NCBI GenBank assembly: GCA_014898415.1
Contig: RCTD01000019.1
Coordinates: 248,001-312,000, forward strand
Source of the DNA: Stromatinia cepivora
Lineage: Eukaryota > Ascomycota > Leotiomycetes > Helotiales > Sclerotiniaceae
Reading direction: 5' to 3'
DNA length: 64,000 nucleotides
Of the stretch, positions 10,505 to 24,254 are shown one piece after another. Below the pieces are notes generated by a model. That model was not told where the DNA came from. It saw nothing but the letters and a program-made list of their open reading frames with translations, and made no database searches. How positions within the stretch are numbered: the stretch's first letter is position 1; every line of letters starts with the position of its first letter. The position numbers and the translations under genes are program-made.

Positions 10505-12629
10505 TCAATGTACCCTATCTCTGTGCTGCAATAAATGCAATCTTCTCCTTTCATCCCCTTCCCCTAAGTGTGCTGGTGCTGGTGGATGTAACGGTGTAAA
10601 CCCCATACTAGAGAATGGGTTTCTCCTCAAAAAGCCGGGTCCGTGATGTCTATGCGTCTCTGCATGCGAATGTGAATTTGAGTGTGAATGAGAAAATGAA
10701 TGAGGATGTCCTCCGTCCAATGAGTGCTCATGGGGTGTATTTGGGCTCATGCTCGCAAGTAATGTGGGACTTGGAGGTGCCGAGACGGCAGATTCGTAAT
10801 TCGGTAGCGCTTCGGTATAACTCATTCCTCTCACAGGTGTTTTGAGGGCTGTGGTATACGAAGGAACTTTAGTCAAATCTCCCATTTCGTTGTAATCCAA
10901 ATGTTCTGGGGTATGATATCCACTGCTCATGGAAGTATGAGTGGCATCCGGATGATGATCGTCGTTAAAACTTCCTCGTCTGCTTAGGGGATTACTTCTA
11001 GCAGTTGCGGAAGCAGGCTGGCCGTGATGTGAATCGAAATAACTTCCTTGATGGTCATCGTTGGGGTGGGGAGTATTTCCTCCAGACCCAGATCCTCCAT
11101 ATCGTCTTAAGAAGCTGCTATTTCTGCGACTAGAGCTTAAGTTTGTGTTTAAATTTTGAAGCCTAGATGACAATGCTGCAGGAGGGACTGCACCCGCTGG
11201 ATGAGGAGCGTCCATGGAGGCAAGATTCTCTGATGAACCTGCTCGAGACTGGGCGTAAAATGGGGTATTCATCCCAGATTGCGGCATAGGAGTCATTATT
11301 CCAGATTGATCCATATTGGCGTAAAGTTGATCTAATACGTGCTCTCCATAAAGAGGAGGCGCGTGTGCTGATACTGCGGTAGACTGAGCATTATTTGTTG
11401 GTGTCTGATCCACAAGAGCACCCTCGGCAGTCAATGGCATGTTGGGGGAAATGAAAATGGTGACTGGTAATGTTGCGCGGAGCTATTATGATTAGTATTT
11501 TTGCATGAGGTACGATAAGGACTCAAAATACCTCTGAAACATGCCCATCTGGATTGTGTAACGCAATGTTGAATTTGACTTTGTGGCGGATTTTAATACC
11601 GTGGACGTCAACATCTTGTATGCATCTGCTCAACCTCTTTGGCAATGGCATCAATTCGGTCATTTTGAAACCATCTTGTCCACTCTCGTCAAGCATATCT
11701 TGGTAATGCTCTTCTTCGTTCAACTCAAAGGTCCAGGCATCCACATCTCTCGAATGCTTCCAATATCTATCTGACGTCGTGGAAGTTCCTGGAAGCATGA
11801 ATTCTTGTACTTCGATCAAATGACACTTTATCTTGCCAATTTTCAAGCCTTTTAGTAAGGAGGTGAATCTCATCTCGATGGTGATAGCGGTACCAAAGAC
11901 GATGGCCTTTTGTGGAATGACTAGCTGGTATTCAATTTTGTTGGGCCAAATGTTCTCGACCGTCATGGCATGGGCCAATTCTAGTGCTGACGGATCTAAA
12001 GTTCGAACGATTCGCACCGGCTTCCAAGCATGTAAATCGTATGCCAATTTTCCTCTAGCAACTGTTGCCTTCAATTTGTAAATGATGTGACTGTCATTCA
12101 ATCCCTCCACACTTTCTGACATAGATCCTGGAATGACGAGCTCGAATGGCCATTCATAGTTTCCTGCTGGTAGAAGCAATCCCTTTGAGGAAGAACCTGG
12201 CCCTCCTCCGCCCACAAAAGGAGCCCATCTATGACTGAAAATTTCCATAGTTTTGTCCACTCGATTATTCGAAATACCGGTAGGTGTAACGCGCTGATCG
12301 TTCCAACTGGAAATCTAAAATCAGTTCTTCAATACTCGCAGATAAGGGAATCGCACTAGAAAAAACTCACCCAACTTTCAGTTGGCCTGTCATACGAAGA
12401 TGCACATCTTCAACTTTCAAAGCAGCTGGCAGACACAGGACTACCGATCCCTTGAGCAATTGACTCGAAGCTTCATTTTCACCTCCTCGAAGCACAATAA
12501 TTTCCTCGTCAAGACTGGAAGATATTAGTATATGATGGCGGGACAAAATTGCACACAAATCGTAGCATACCGTATCTCGAAAAGAGTCGAAACACCTCTT
12601 CCAGTAACCCCTCCAAAGAAATTAGGCAT
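10505..12629 (-). CDS. creD: Arrestin-related trafficking adaptor, CreD/Rod1-like
   Basis: Four exons on the minus strand: 12571-12629, 12371-12514, 11532-12306 and 10505-11482. Introns of 56, 64 and 49 bp all have GT..AG ends and keep the frame, giving 651 residues. The protein opens MPNFFGGVTG. Arrestin-N strands follow (IIVLRGGENEA, about 24-34, then a WNDQRVTPTGIS loop) and then arrestin-C (about 185-340), ending LPVTIFISPN before a Ser/His-rich tail. The tail carries a PPLY motif at 368-371 and LPNY at about 552-555, the PY-type sites by which such adaptors bind WW domains of Rsp5/HulA HECT ubiquitin ligases. Family knowledge: CreD/Rod1 proteins direct ubiquitination and endocytosis of transporters and affect carbon catabolite repression. 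Ser-rich stretches suggest phospho-control. It looks intact. Confidence 0.88.
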
Positions 12630-15600
12630 AACGTCGTATTGACTCGGATATTCGTCGTGTGGTGTATAAGAGGAAATGGTCCAAAGTTCTCTGAGGGTCA
12701 GTGTGAGAGTCCCTCAGACAAACTCATGTACTTAATTTGTTGTTGTAAAGTTGTAAAGTAGTGAGCTCAAGATATTAAGAAATAAGTTGAGCAACTTCTC
12801 TCCGAAGTAACTGCTAGGGAAATGTTTGAAAATAGTAGTGGTAGTTGGAAATCGCTCCTTCTTTTCTGCAGCAACAGTGCACAGGTATATACATGTACAG
12901 ATCAAAAAACCATATAAGTATAAAATAATGAGAAAAAGAAATCTCAAACTATGATCAGTTCTTTGGCTATCTTTTTCTCTAGCCCTCCTTAGTGTATCGG
13001 CTTATCCGCCCTCAGCCTAGTATATTTGTCGCAATCTCTCCCCTTTCTCTCTTTTGCGTACTTCTTTCACTTCGATGGTCCAATAGCCAGTCAATAATCC
13101 AGTGGCTCAGGTGGGTAGATCAAAGTGGCGCTTCCGCACGTCACAAATCGGAAGGGCTGCTGTTACTGCTGTTACTTGGTACTTGGTATAGGAAGTGGAT
13201 TTGTTTTAGTGGGGCTCAGCGCAGGAGGTTGAGGTTCGAGAACTTATTTTTTCCTTTTCCTTTTCTTTTCCTTTTCCTTTTCGTTGGTGTATCAAAGTAC
13301 CGATACGATTATATCCGTAAAGCTTGGGTGCTACCAATCAAGTACCGGTAGACATATAGATATAGATATAGATACGAGCCTCTCTCTTTTCAAATTATTT
13401 ATGAATTGATATTATTAGATGAGATCAATACAACTGATGCTGAGATTAAAGTCTTCTTAAGTAGGTAGGTATGGAATGGTTCGATAGACACAGATATAAC
13501 TCGAATCTAATATTGAAATATATGTACTTTGCCATCCTAATGCAACAGTTCCAGACTGTTACCTCATGGTCGACTGGTGATAGCGTAAACTACCTAGGTT
13601 TCTCAAGGCTGAATGATTGTTTTTTTCCCGATCCTCGGATATCTACCGGTATATTAAAGGATGCAGGAAGGTGGATGTTAGAAGTACCTAGGTAAATTTA
13701 AACTTTGGAAAGTTACCCGTTAAGCAAGCCGCAGCAAATTCATGAAAATCAGGTCAGATCAACCTCATTTTAAAAACATCTACTATGATCGATGTAACTT
13801 CGATGTAACTTGATATACGGCCTCGGTCTATTTTGACGCGTGGAAAGGGGTAAAATTGAGCGAGGTCGAACATCTGATGAAGGAACTGAGACCTATAGGC
13901 TATAGGTTTTAAGTCTCTAAACATGGCATGATCAAATCTCACGAGCGATGATCCAAAATATCGAATGACTTTCACATGATAAACATAAATAAATCACGGT
14001 TATCGACATCGGGTAGATAGATGAAAATAGTCTGCCTACCTGTCAGACTGCAACCGATAAATGAGTGCTGCTGGTGTCATTGATATTCCTATTACGGTAT
14101 TATTCGATAAGAATGAGTCCTAAAGCGGGTTTTTGATTGTGATTCACTGATTTCAGACGCTTGCTTGCAAGTTGCACCAGCCCGTCCTTTATCCTAATTT
14201 GAAACTACGGTATTGTTCCGGCCCAACCCTAAGCAACAGACCTTTAGTTTTAACGTTCTTGTAGACTTTTTCCTTGATAAGTGGACACGGACTGAAGCAC
14301 CTGCGTCAAATCCTTCTCACACGTTTCGTTTCATCATCTAGAAAACTTAAACAACCGACCTCTATATGGCATGGTCTGGATTTCATCAATATCACAAGAA
14401 GCTCCGCCGCCGAGAATAGGCCGCTCATCCATTTATTCTTCACAATGTTCACATACCGTGTGCGATCCGCAATATTGCATGCAAAGATCTACCACAGTGC
14501 CACTGTCCTCAAGGATGATTTGCGAATTACCCTTTTTGGTGCTGCCGCCAAATCTACTGTGTAGAAAACTAGACGGCCGGACATGGTTCATATGGATCCT
14601 ATCATTTCAAATCCAACCAAAGCTAAAAAATACCTCAAACCCACAAATTTCTAACATGGGAGTTAGAACCTTGATCTCGACCTCCCTTTTGAAAATCCTG
14701 CGATAAGGCAAAATTTCTGCATGGGTCACTATCTGACCTTATTCCACCTTATTCCACCTCCTTGAAAGCTTGATAGGTAGCTTGATATCTTTACGAACTC
14801 GAAACAACTTGTCTGCAGGGTGATTGCGTAACAAAAGGATGACGAGGCTCATGGCTCATGTGTAACTGCTTTTATTTGTTACTGAGCTACTTTTTTCTGT
14901 ATTGGGCTTTGAAGAAAACAAGTCTCAAGAATCCCTCCGAGATTAAAATTCTTTGAACAATGATTGGTGCATGATTGGTGCATGTTCTTTCGCTCGAACT
15001 TCGTTTGTTGGGGTGTGGATTCATAGATCCGTCCGTACCTGGCATTGATGATATCTAAGATTTCGAGATTTCCCGATGCATATTTACTGAACGAGGGGAT
15101 CTGAGCATAAGCACTATTTATATCTTCTCAACGTGTCATAATGTGGATTACGGTATTCTAATAACTTACTGATATCTACAGAGTACACATAAGGTGAAGC
15201 ATTCATATTTTAACTAGGGCAGCAGGAGCTACATCGTTCAACGCATTTATACCTCCCCAGCTCATCAACACTCACAGTCATCAACGCACCACAAATATTC
15301 CACCTTGATCTTCCTAAAACATAGCAGCACCAAAGTTTGGTTGACGTTGGCGCAATCCCTCCGGAACATTAGGTTACCATACCACATTCGCACATTCGCA
15401 CATTCGCACTGGATAAATGCAAGCCGTCGCAAGGATAGCGATAAAATCGCATCACATTATATCACATCATATCATTTCACAGTCTAGAACCTGACACTTC
15501 AAGAACCAGATTCAAATCTCCGGTATGTTGTACACTATATGGTTTTACCCATCCTCAGTCAATTCGTTTTGCTCGATTTCACATGATGAGATCAATCGAC

Positions 15601-16256
15601 TCGTCGAGAACTTCACATGTAAGACTCTTACAACTAACTGGACACTACCAATCTTTAGGATTTCACATGAGACATGAAAAAGAATTTCCTCCAGCCTCGT
15701 TCTACCCTTGACATGTGCTTACTGCTTGCAAAAGCCACATTCTGCAAGCCAAGATTTTGGCAACAATTCAATCGCAGCCAAGAATTTATTGGCAGTTGTA
15801 TGAAGTCATACTAATGATGCATATGTATGATCCATGAATTTCTTCCCGTGATAAATATAAGTGTATTTTTAAAACTTTGAATTCATAGTTTTCTGTTCGT
15901 TGCACACCATTATTAGGAATTAATATGTTGCAGAAAAGCAATGGAAAGTTTCCCAAAGTTATGATAAGTTCGCATTATGTAACCTCAGATCAAAAACTCG
16001 CTACACCTTCCTTCCCCTTCATCAACCATCCCATTTCTTCAGCCCAATTCACATCCCAATCTCAACGTCATACCTACTAGGCTACTACCATACTCTCATC
16101 CCAAAGCATTGCCCCTCTCATTCACCAGATAGCCCCACCTCAAGAATAAAAAAATTTACCCCACATAAAACTCCCGCCTGCGAAAAAAAATTTCCATCTC
16201 TGGAAAACAGTAAAAATTATATTGATCATGAGATTCAAGGAATTCTCTGAATGAAC
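12630..16256. other. 3.6-kb stretch without a supported gene
   Basis: Short frames only, none with recognisable composition. A C/T-rich CCTTTT repeat lies at 13248-13280 and a TAGATATAGATA repeat near 13350. Bases 15000-16200 are moderately AT-rich. The left end should hold the promoter of the minus-strand arrestin gene. A spliced short gene or non-coding RNA cannot be excluded. Confidence 0.45.
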
Positions 16257-16341
16257 TCTCTGACGGGGAGTCGAACCCCGGTCTCCCGCGCTTTGCCTGA
16301 TGAATGACAAGCGGAAATCATGACCGTTAGACCATCAAAGA
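16257..16341 (-). tRNA. tRNA-Asp (anticodon GTC) with 14-nt intron
   Basis: Minus-strand cloverleaf of 85 nt. The acceptor stem TCTTTGA pairs with TCAGAGA. An A-box-like TGGTCTAACGG and a perfect B box GGTTCGACTCC are present. The anticodon stem TCCGC/GCGGG closes the loop TTGTCA..C once a 14-nt insert (TTCATCAGGCAAAG), beginning one base 3' of the GTC anticodon, is removed. That is the canonical position of nuclear tRNA introns. The T arm is CGGGG-TTCGACT-CCCCG. Isotype is assigned from the anticodon. Confidence 0.85.
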
Positions 16342-16450
16342 TGTTGTGTTTACGGTTACTGGTTTTCCGAATCTATATACCCATCATTGTGCCGCTTTTA
16401 CTTACTATCCATTCCCAAAATTTGTGCTTGAAATTTTCCGTCTTTAAACA

Positions 16451-16571
16451 TTTTGGATTTTGGATTTTGGATTTTGGATTTTGGATTTTGGATTTTGGAT
16501 TTTGGATTTTGGATTTTGGATTTTGGATTTTGGATTTTGGATTTTGGATTTTGGATTTTGGATTTTGGATT
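16451..16571. repeat. 7-bp satellite TTTTGGA, about 17 copies
   Basis: Near-perfect array of the heptamer TTTTGGA between the tRNA-Asp gene and the pogo transposon. All three plus frames are open through it, giving WILDFGF-type repeats that are artefacts. Confidence 0.95.
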
Positions 16572-16855
16572 TCATCTTTACAATACAGATTGTCGTAAAA
16601 CAGTACCAATACATTGGATTTACGATTTCATATCCTCTGTTTTCCAGCGGATGATTCTATTTTCTATTTTCCGAAGAATAATTTCATTGATTGTATTTCT
16701 TGAATATTACAAATATATTCCCTTTTTGTTATTTGTTTTATTTCGAAATCGAGATGTAATTATTCTGAAGCTATTCCCGATATTGATTCTCACGAAAACG
16801 AAAACAATGAAATTCTTAGCAACTATCTGAAATTCTTTTATTTCTAGTATCTATA

Positions 16856-18690
16856 ACGTGGTTTATCAGTGTGCGGGTCATATCAGTGTGCGGGTCACTT
16901 TCACCTCAATTCATTCTCTTCTCTTTCAACACGCGTTTTATCAACAATCCACAATGAATTCGAATAATCAAGAAGCCCGCATACTCCTCGCTATCGAAGC
17001 TATTCAAAAAGACAAAAAAACAAGCATTCGAAAGATTGCAAAGATATATAATATCTCGAATACGACATTACAGCATAGAATTAATGGTATTACTTCCTGC
17101 TCCGAATATCGACCTAAATCTTATAATCTTTCAAAACTAGAAGAGAATATCATTTCTGAATATATACTCGATATAGATATAAAAGGATTTCCACCTAAAT
17201 TAAGAAATGTAGAAGATATAACGAATCATATTCTTGAATCGAGGAGTGCGAAGCGTGTTGGGAAGCTCTGGGCGCATCGATTCGTAAAGCGTCGAATCGA
17301 ATTAAAGACGCGTTTTAGTCGTATTTATGACTTTCAAAGGGCTCTCTGCGAAGATCTTAAGTTTATTGAAAAGTGGTTTCGATTAGTTTCGAATATGCGA
17401 GCGAAATATGGTATTCTCGACAGCGATTTATACAATTTCGATGAAACAGGTTTTGTGATGGGGATTATATGCCCCGGAATGATTGTAACTAATGCTGAAC
17501 GAAATGGCAGAAGCAAGGCAATACAACCAGGTAATAGAGAATAGGCTACAGCGATTATATGTAGTAATGGGGAGGGTGAAACTATACCCCCATTTCTAGT
17601 AGTTCAAGGACAGGTTCATTTTTCCAATTGGTATACTGAAACCGATTTTCCTGCGGATTGGGCTATTAAACCTACATCTAATGGATGGACAAACAATGAG
17701 ACAGGTTTAGAATGGTTGAAACACTTCGATAAGCATACTTTGAATCGAAGAAAGGGCAAATATCGAATGTTGGTATTAGACGGGCATGAAAGCCATAAAT
17801 CAGTAGCTTTTCAATCATACTGCAAAGAGAATGATATTATATGTTTAAGATTATCATTGTATTCAAATCATTTAACTCAACCATTTAATATAGGTTGTTT
17901 TGGCAACCTAAAATGTTCATATGGTATTCAAATTGATGGGTTTATCAAGGTATATATCAATCATATTTCGAAAGTTGAATTCTTTATAGCTTTCAAAGTT
18001 GTATACCAAGAATCAATCACAATTCAGAATATGAAATCAGAGTTCCGAGGAACAGGTTTAATACCTTTTGATCCTGAAGTTGTGCTTTCGAAATTGGATA
18101 TTCGAATTCGCACATCTACTCCCCCCTCTTTCGATCAAGATTTATGGACCTTTCAAACCCCTCACAACCCAATTGAAGCTCTTTTACAATCAACTTTAGT
18201 AAAATCTCGAATAACTCGTCATCAATCAAGCTCCCCTACACCTATATTCGAAACTGTACTAGCTTTAGCTAAGGGTACAGAGAGATTGGCATATGAAAAT
18301 ACACTTTTAAATGCAGAGATTCGTACACTTCGGGCAGCAAATGAGGCATTAAGCAAGCGTCGATGCGCAAAAAAAACTCAATTACGTTAAGGAGGAGTGC
18401 TCACTGGATAAGAGGCTTTCGATATATTATCTCAGCAAGAGGTTGATATTCAAATTCAACGCGACGAGCGTCAAAAAGGGGGGAATTCTAATGGGGAAGC
18501 ATCTTCTAGTCGATGCTGTAGTAAGTGTGGAAAGACCGGACATAATGCAAGGACTTGTCAAAATAATGTAATAGATCCTAGATTATTATAATTTTCATAG
18601 TTTTAATCAATTGATTTAATGGTTGTTCAATAATATGAGTTTGAAAGAGTGAATTGAGGTGAAAGTGACCCGCACACTGATAAACCACGT
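16856..18690 (+). mobile_element. Pogo/Fot1-type DNA transposon, 1835 bp, RIP-decayed
   Basis: Terminal inverted repeats start ACGTGGTTTATCAGTGTGCG and continue for about 43 bp. The left copy carries an extra 17-bp tandem duplication (TATCAGTGTGCGGGTCA). The element is flanked by the TA target duplication at 16854-16855 and 18691-18692. Size, TIR style and TA target fit the pogo/Fot1 branch of Tc1-mariner elements. The single gene inside is broken. Confidence 0.95.
16954..18591 (+). pseudogene. Pogo-type DDE transposase, inactivated
   Basis: One reading frame starts at the ATG at 16954 (MNSNNQEARILL) and runs to the stop at 18589-18591, interrupted by in-frame stops at 17542, 18388 and 18409. 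The first replaces a probable Trp (TAG for TGG); the others replace probable Gln (TAA for CAA). An N-terminal psq/CENP-B-type helix-turn-helix is visible (SIRKIAKIYNISNTTLQHRI). The DDE core keeps YNFDETGF (D163) and LVLDGHESH (D276), but the third acid, normally PLDVGCF, reads PFNIGCFGNLK with Asn (codon 17887-17889). The tail carries a CCHC zinc knuckle, CSKCGKTGHNARTC (about 18523-18564). Every lesion is C:G to T:A, as RIP would leave. Transposition cannot be self-supplied. Confidence 0.92.
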
Positions 18691-18691
18691 T

Positions 18692-18939
18692 ATTCATTTG
18701 TGTCGGAATATGAATCACGTGCATAGTAAGGATGGTAAGGATGGTAAGGATCACGTGCGCATTAGTGCTCGCACTAGTGCCTCGGTATGCACCATTATAT
18801 AGTTCTTCACCCTCTATAGATTCTAGCTCTTTAAGCAAATCAAAACGTATTAATAACCAAAGAGTTCTATACGTTCGTTGATAAACTTCACTTCCCCGTA
18901 TACAGTTATCCCGACAATTTGAATCCCAAACACCCTAAG
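18692..18939. other. Spacer with GGTAAGGAT nonamers
   Basis: Between the pogo TIR and the copia LTR. Bases 18726-18752 hold three copies of GGTAAGGAT, a nonamer that recurs at 48.97 and 49.2 kb. No gene is seen. Confidence 0.6.
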
Positions 18940-19105
18940 TGTTGGAAATGAGGCCATCATAGGATTAGAATTGAGGTCACAAGACCACAATGATGCACAG
19001 ACCATATTTGGGGATAATCTCAATTCTACTTCTATTAGAAATATAGATCCTTAGTTCAACCTATATAATCAATAATACTACTACTTCCTACATCAAAAGT
19101 TAATA
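18940..19105 (+). repeat. 5' LTR of element P
   Basis: 166 bp, TGTTGG...TTAATA, preceded by target duplication CTAAG. Confidence 0.93.
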
Positions 19106-19689
19106 AATTATAAGATCCAATTGCACAATAATAATTAAAAAACAAAGCAAATCGAGAAAGGATTAGTATAATTAATAGGGGTAGAACAAAGTAAAAATCA
19201 GAGTTTTTATACAATACTACCAAAACAAAATTGAAATACGATAATACAGTTTATAACTCACAATATTATAGATCAAAACGGAGAGTAATCTGTACAATAC
19301 TGATACAGAATTATAGCAAAAACAAAAAACAAATTCGTATAACTATAAGAAAACATATTATAATATAATCTTACGAATTCTTTTATTATTTTATTTTTAT
19401 ATTTCTTTATTATTTTGAATTTATTTGCTGTACATTCTTTTTTAAAATCATCTTAAAAATCTAAAGATTATCTTCGATACCCATCAAATAGCAAGAAACC
19501 TTCACAATATCGAAATCAAACAACCCTTTGAAGTTCGATCAAAATAATTATAAACAATAATTCAGATAAACAAAAATACAATTAAAAGGGAAAGGATGGT
19601 TTTACACAATTAATCAAACATTAGACGAATATACACAGATTGCAGGATCCAATACAGTATCTACCTACAAAATCAATGATTATGTATAT

Positions 19690-22600
19690 TACAATATCAA
19701 GTTGAAATCGGAATACTTAAAAAACGAAGCGAATACATTATTGTATATTTACATAACATTCAATGATGACGATGAAGCCTTCACTAACGAATATTCAATA
19801 GTATATATATTTTGGAGATACTTTAAATCAAAATATACCAGAATCAATATAATTATAGTTAATATATATATAATAATGATCCAGAATTTCAAATTCCAAT
19901 TTAATATCCATCCTGATATAATTATTATCGAAGCTTAAGACAAATTGAAAGAGTATAAAAGGAAATTAGAAATTGCAGATGAAAGTTGTCGGTCAATATA
20001 TCAAGATACTGCCCTGTTCTTAGTTTTAATATATAATTTTTCAATCGATTATCAAAAAGTAATGGATATATTGGATATCCAAACCAACCTTAATATCAAT
20101 GATAAGATTAAGCATTTACAGATTAAAGAATTTCATTTTAAGGATGGATCAGAACTAGTGCAAATTGCGAAAGGATTTAGGTATGTTTTTCGATATCAAG
20201 AATCAGATTTCGAGATCCCAAATAATACTTGCGATCTATATCAAAGAGAAAATCATTATATATAAAACTATCTGCATTTAATACAAACCAGCAAACTCCT
20301 TTGTAGTTATCTTTGTTATTAAAAGAGAAAAAGATCATCGAATCCGAAAAAGATTTATTTCAATAAAAAAGACCAAATATATTTTGTTAACAATATTTCT
20401 GAATTAGATTCTGATATTGAGGATATAATAAAGGAAGATTGCAATTTGACAAAAAAAACCATTAATAAAACTTCCTCTAACAAATGGTATACCAATACAA
20501 ATGTTTTTTCATATATATCTGACCAATCTTCATTATTCAAATCAATAGAATTTATTATCAAATAAAGGATAAAGGTTAATAAGGGAATAATATATTATCG
20601 TTATTAAGATTTAATGGATATGGTATACAAAAATGATTCTAAAATACTATTTTCAAATATATTATATATACCAGAACTAGAAGTAAATTTGTTATCAGGA
20701 AAAAAAATCTGCGAAATAGGGTTGCAAAAGGAATTCAATTTTCATTATATATATTTCAAAAAGGACAATAAAAAAATCATCTATACTAGAATACAAGATA
20801 AAATATATATGGTTTTATATATAACCAAAGGATATAAGGATACAGCTTTTTGTTCTAATATATATCAAAATGATTAGGAAAAAGGCTTCTCTTCAAAGAT
20901 AATCAATAGTATCAAAGGTATCGATAACGAATTAACATTTAAGGAGAAAGAAAGATATCTGTTATAGTATCGAAGATTTAATCATCTAGATCCAGACAAG
21001 ATCAAAAATCTATATAAAGTATTCAATATAATTAAATCAATAAAGGTTCCAATTGAATTAGATATTTGCAAAATATATATACTCATTAAGATGATCAATC
21101 GTATTCTGAAACAATTGAGTCTGTATAAATCAAAGAGATTCGAATTTATACATTTCGATATTGCAGGATCATTCCCAAAATCGATTTGAGGGAATCGTTA
21201 TTTTATATTGATTATTAATAGTTATACAAAAATAAATTGGATTATATTATTTAAATAAAAAAACAATATAATTCAAATATTGAAAATTTGGAAAAAGAAG
21301 ATGGAATTAATTATTAAAGAAAAGATCATTGTAATTAGGACTGATAATATATTAGAATTCTTATAAGTTATTTGTGAATAATTATTGGGTATACAATCCG
21401 AAGTTACAATAATTTCCTTTTTACATTAAAACAAATCTGCAAAATGGAATATAAGGATTGCAAAAACAAATATAAAAGCAATACTAAAAGAAGCTGGATT
21501 ACCATTAGAATTTTGGAATAAAGTTGTAAAGTATGATACTTATATTAGGAATTGCATTAATATTGATCCTAATATAAACAAAATAGATCGATCCCTTATA
21601 AAAGCTTTTATAAATATAATATTAAATATAGAGATATACAAAATTTGGGGAAGCAAATATTATACTTATATTAATCCTAAAATTATTTCGAAAAAACAGA
21701 AATACAATAAATTACGGGACACTTTGAAAATCAATATATTCCTAAAGTATTCAAAAGTTACGAATAAATATATCAAAATGTATTCTCCAGAATTAGATTA
21801 TATATTTCGATTAAACAAAATAATCATAAATGAATTTCATCGAAAAGGAGATTTGAATCTTAAATTAAGAAATTGTAAATCAGGCTCATAAAGAATAAAG
21901 AATATAAAATTAAATCAAAAACCTCATAATAGATCAATAGTAAACAAAGCATTTTCTTTATTCTCAATATCAAATGCGATATTTGTATCACCTTCATTCC
22001 AAATATTCTCTTTAGCAGATATTATACTGAATTCAATGATTATACCAAGTACCCCAATTATCGAATTGAGATCAAATAAATTAGATATATCAATATTAAT
22101 ATATAATAAAAATAAAGATGGTAATATCCAAAAAACAAATCAAGAATCTTTTTTTAAGGATATTTCAAATATCGAATCCATTATTTCAAAAGATCCAACC
22201 CAAAAATCAATTTCTATAAACCCTGAATCTATATTAGAAACAAAATTTAAGATCATCTTAAATTTTGTTGATAAACTTATTTCAATAAAATCAAAAAACA
22301 AAGTAAATCCATAATTATTTAAGATCGAATAAAAGAATAAAATAAACCTTGAAAACGAATCCCTAAGGTATCTAATACGAAAACGGAAAAGAAATATAAA
22401 ACAAAATCCTAAAGAAGAATGGGAAAGCAAGATTATAAGGGTATTGATTGCAATATCTATATAAACCAAAATTCAAGAAAGTATAGAATATATTATAATT
22501 ATAATCCCAATTATTTATAAAATGGATTTTTATATTAAAGACAAGATTGTTTTAGATTTTATAACTTCGTTGATAAATATAAACAATATAAAAGATATAG

Positions 22601-24240
22601 TATATCCGGCCGAAGAAGTTCTAGAAATCAAAATACCAAAAATTTATAAGGAAGCAATATCGGATCAAGAATATATTGAAAAATGAAAGAAAATCATCCA
22701 AAAGGAAATTATATCCTTAATTCAAAATAATACTTAGGAAAAATATATACTCCTTAAAAAAAATAATCTGATTTCGACAAAATGAGTATTTACAATTAAG
22801 ATTAAGGATAATAAAATAGAATAATTTAAAACAAGATTAATAGCTCGAGGATTCAATCAAATACTAAAAAAGGATTATAACGAAATATTTATATTAATAA
22901 TAAAACTAAATATACTTAAACTATTCCTAACTATCATTGTAAAGGAAAATTTGGAATACTCATATTTCGATATCAAAAACATCTTTATCAAATCACATTT
23001 GAAAAAAAAGATCTACCTCAAACCACCCCAAAATATCAAAATCAAAAAGGGATATATACTACAAGTTCTACAAAGTTTATATAAATTGAAACAAACTGAA
23101 AGGGACTAAAATTTATTATTGAAGAAAGAGCTTTTGGGTATAGGTTTTGTACAAAGTTTGGTAGACCCATATCTGTATATATCTAAAGATTATAATATAA
23201 TATTATTGGTATATATCGATAATATCGTTATTACATCGTGTATATCATTACAAATTACTTAATTTGATAAAAAACTATCGGCCTATTTTAACATTAAGAA
23301 TCTAAGGGAGATTAATAAGATCCTAAATATTAGAATCATTCGCGATAAAAAAGCATATACATTAATTATAAATCAAAAAAAATATCTCGATATTATACTA
23401 ATCAAATATAATATTATACATAAACAATATCAAATCAAGAAACTATCAATAATGGATTATACCCATTTTCAATCAATAATTGATAACAATGAACTAATAA
23501 ATATAAACGAATATCAATAACAAATAAAAAGTGTAATTTATCCAATAATATACACCCAATCAGATATAATATTCTTAATTAAAAGATTTTCACAATTTAT
23601 AATAAAATCAGCAAAACATCATATTATAGCTTTGAAGAATCTAATACAATATCTACAATCAATAATCAAATAAAAGTTATAATTCGGGTTAAAAGGAGTA
23701 CAATCTGATATCTATAAAGAATACAATATACCTGATAATATAATAAAAATATATATAAATACAAATTGAACTAATAACAAATATAACCGGAAAAGTATTT
23801 CAAAAAGAGTTATAATATTCTATAAAGACCCTATATTATAGACTAACAAGAAATAAATATCTATGACTACCTTTAATACAGAATTAGAATATATTACAAT
23901 AACAATATTTATCAAATAAGAAAAATAGATTATACAAATACTCAAAGACCTATTCAGATCAAGTTACATTGAAAAGAATGGAGATATAGTTCAAATACTC
24001 AATAACAATCAAAACACTTTAACTTTAACCAAGAATCCATATTTATATAAACGATCCAAATATATAAATATCAATTATCATTTCATTAGGAATTTAATAG
24101 AAAAAAAGAAAATCGCTACTAATTATATCAATACATACAATATAATTGTTGATGGAATAACGAAGTCTTATACAAGGATTGTTTTCGAAAGGTTCAAAAA
24201 AATATTAGGATTAATAACCTAGAAGAATCAAATAGGATAT
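19690..24240 (+). pseudogene. Gag-pol remnant of element P
   Basis: Broken by many stops in an AT-rich sequence. Recognisable pieces in order: the gag/protease border and pre-integrase strand near 20640-20720 (LYIPELEVNLLSGKKICEIG); integrase N-terminus and core near 20970-21250 (HFDIAGSFPKS then GNRYFILIINSYTK); an IN-RT linker (22040-22400); RT near 22930-23230 (SYFDIKNIFIKSHLKKKIYL, then SLYKLKQ), with the active site reading YIDN at 23212-23223; and RNase H near 23870-24240, where LTKNPYLYKRSKYIN precedes YHFIRN. The YxDD second Asp is lost. It cannot encode active enzymes. Confidence 0.85.
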
Positions 24241-24254
24241 CCTTAATAAGAAAA

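Noticed and set aside
14274..14706. Overlapping plus frames of 96 and 111 codons
   Set aside because: No domain, no consistent splice model, two frames equally open; not enough to call a gene.
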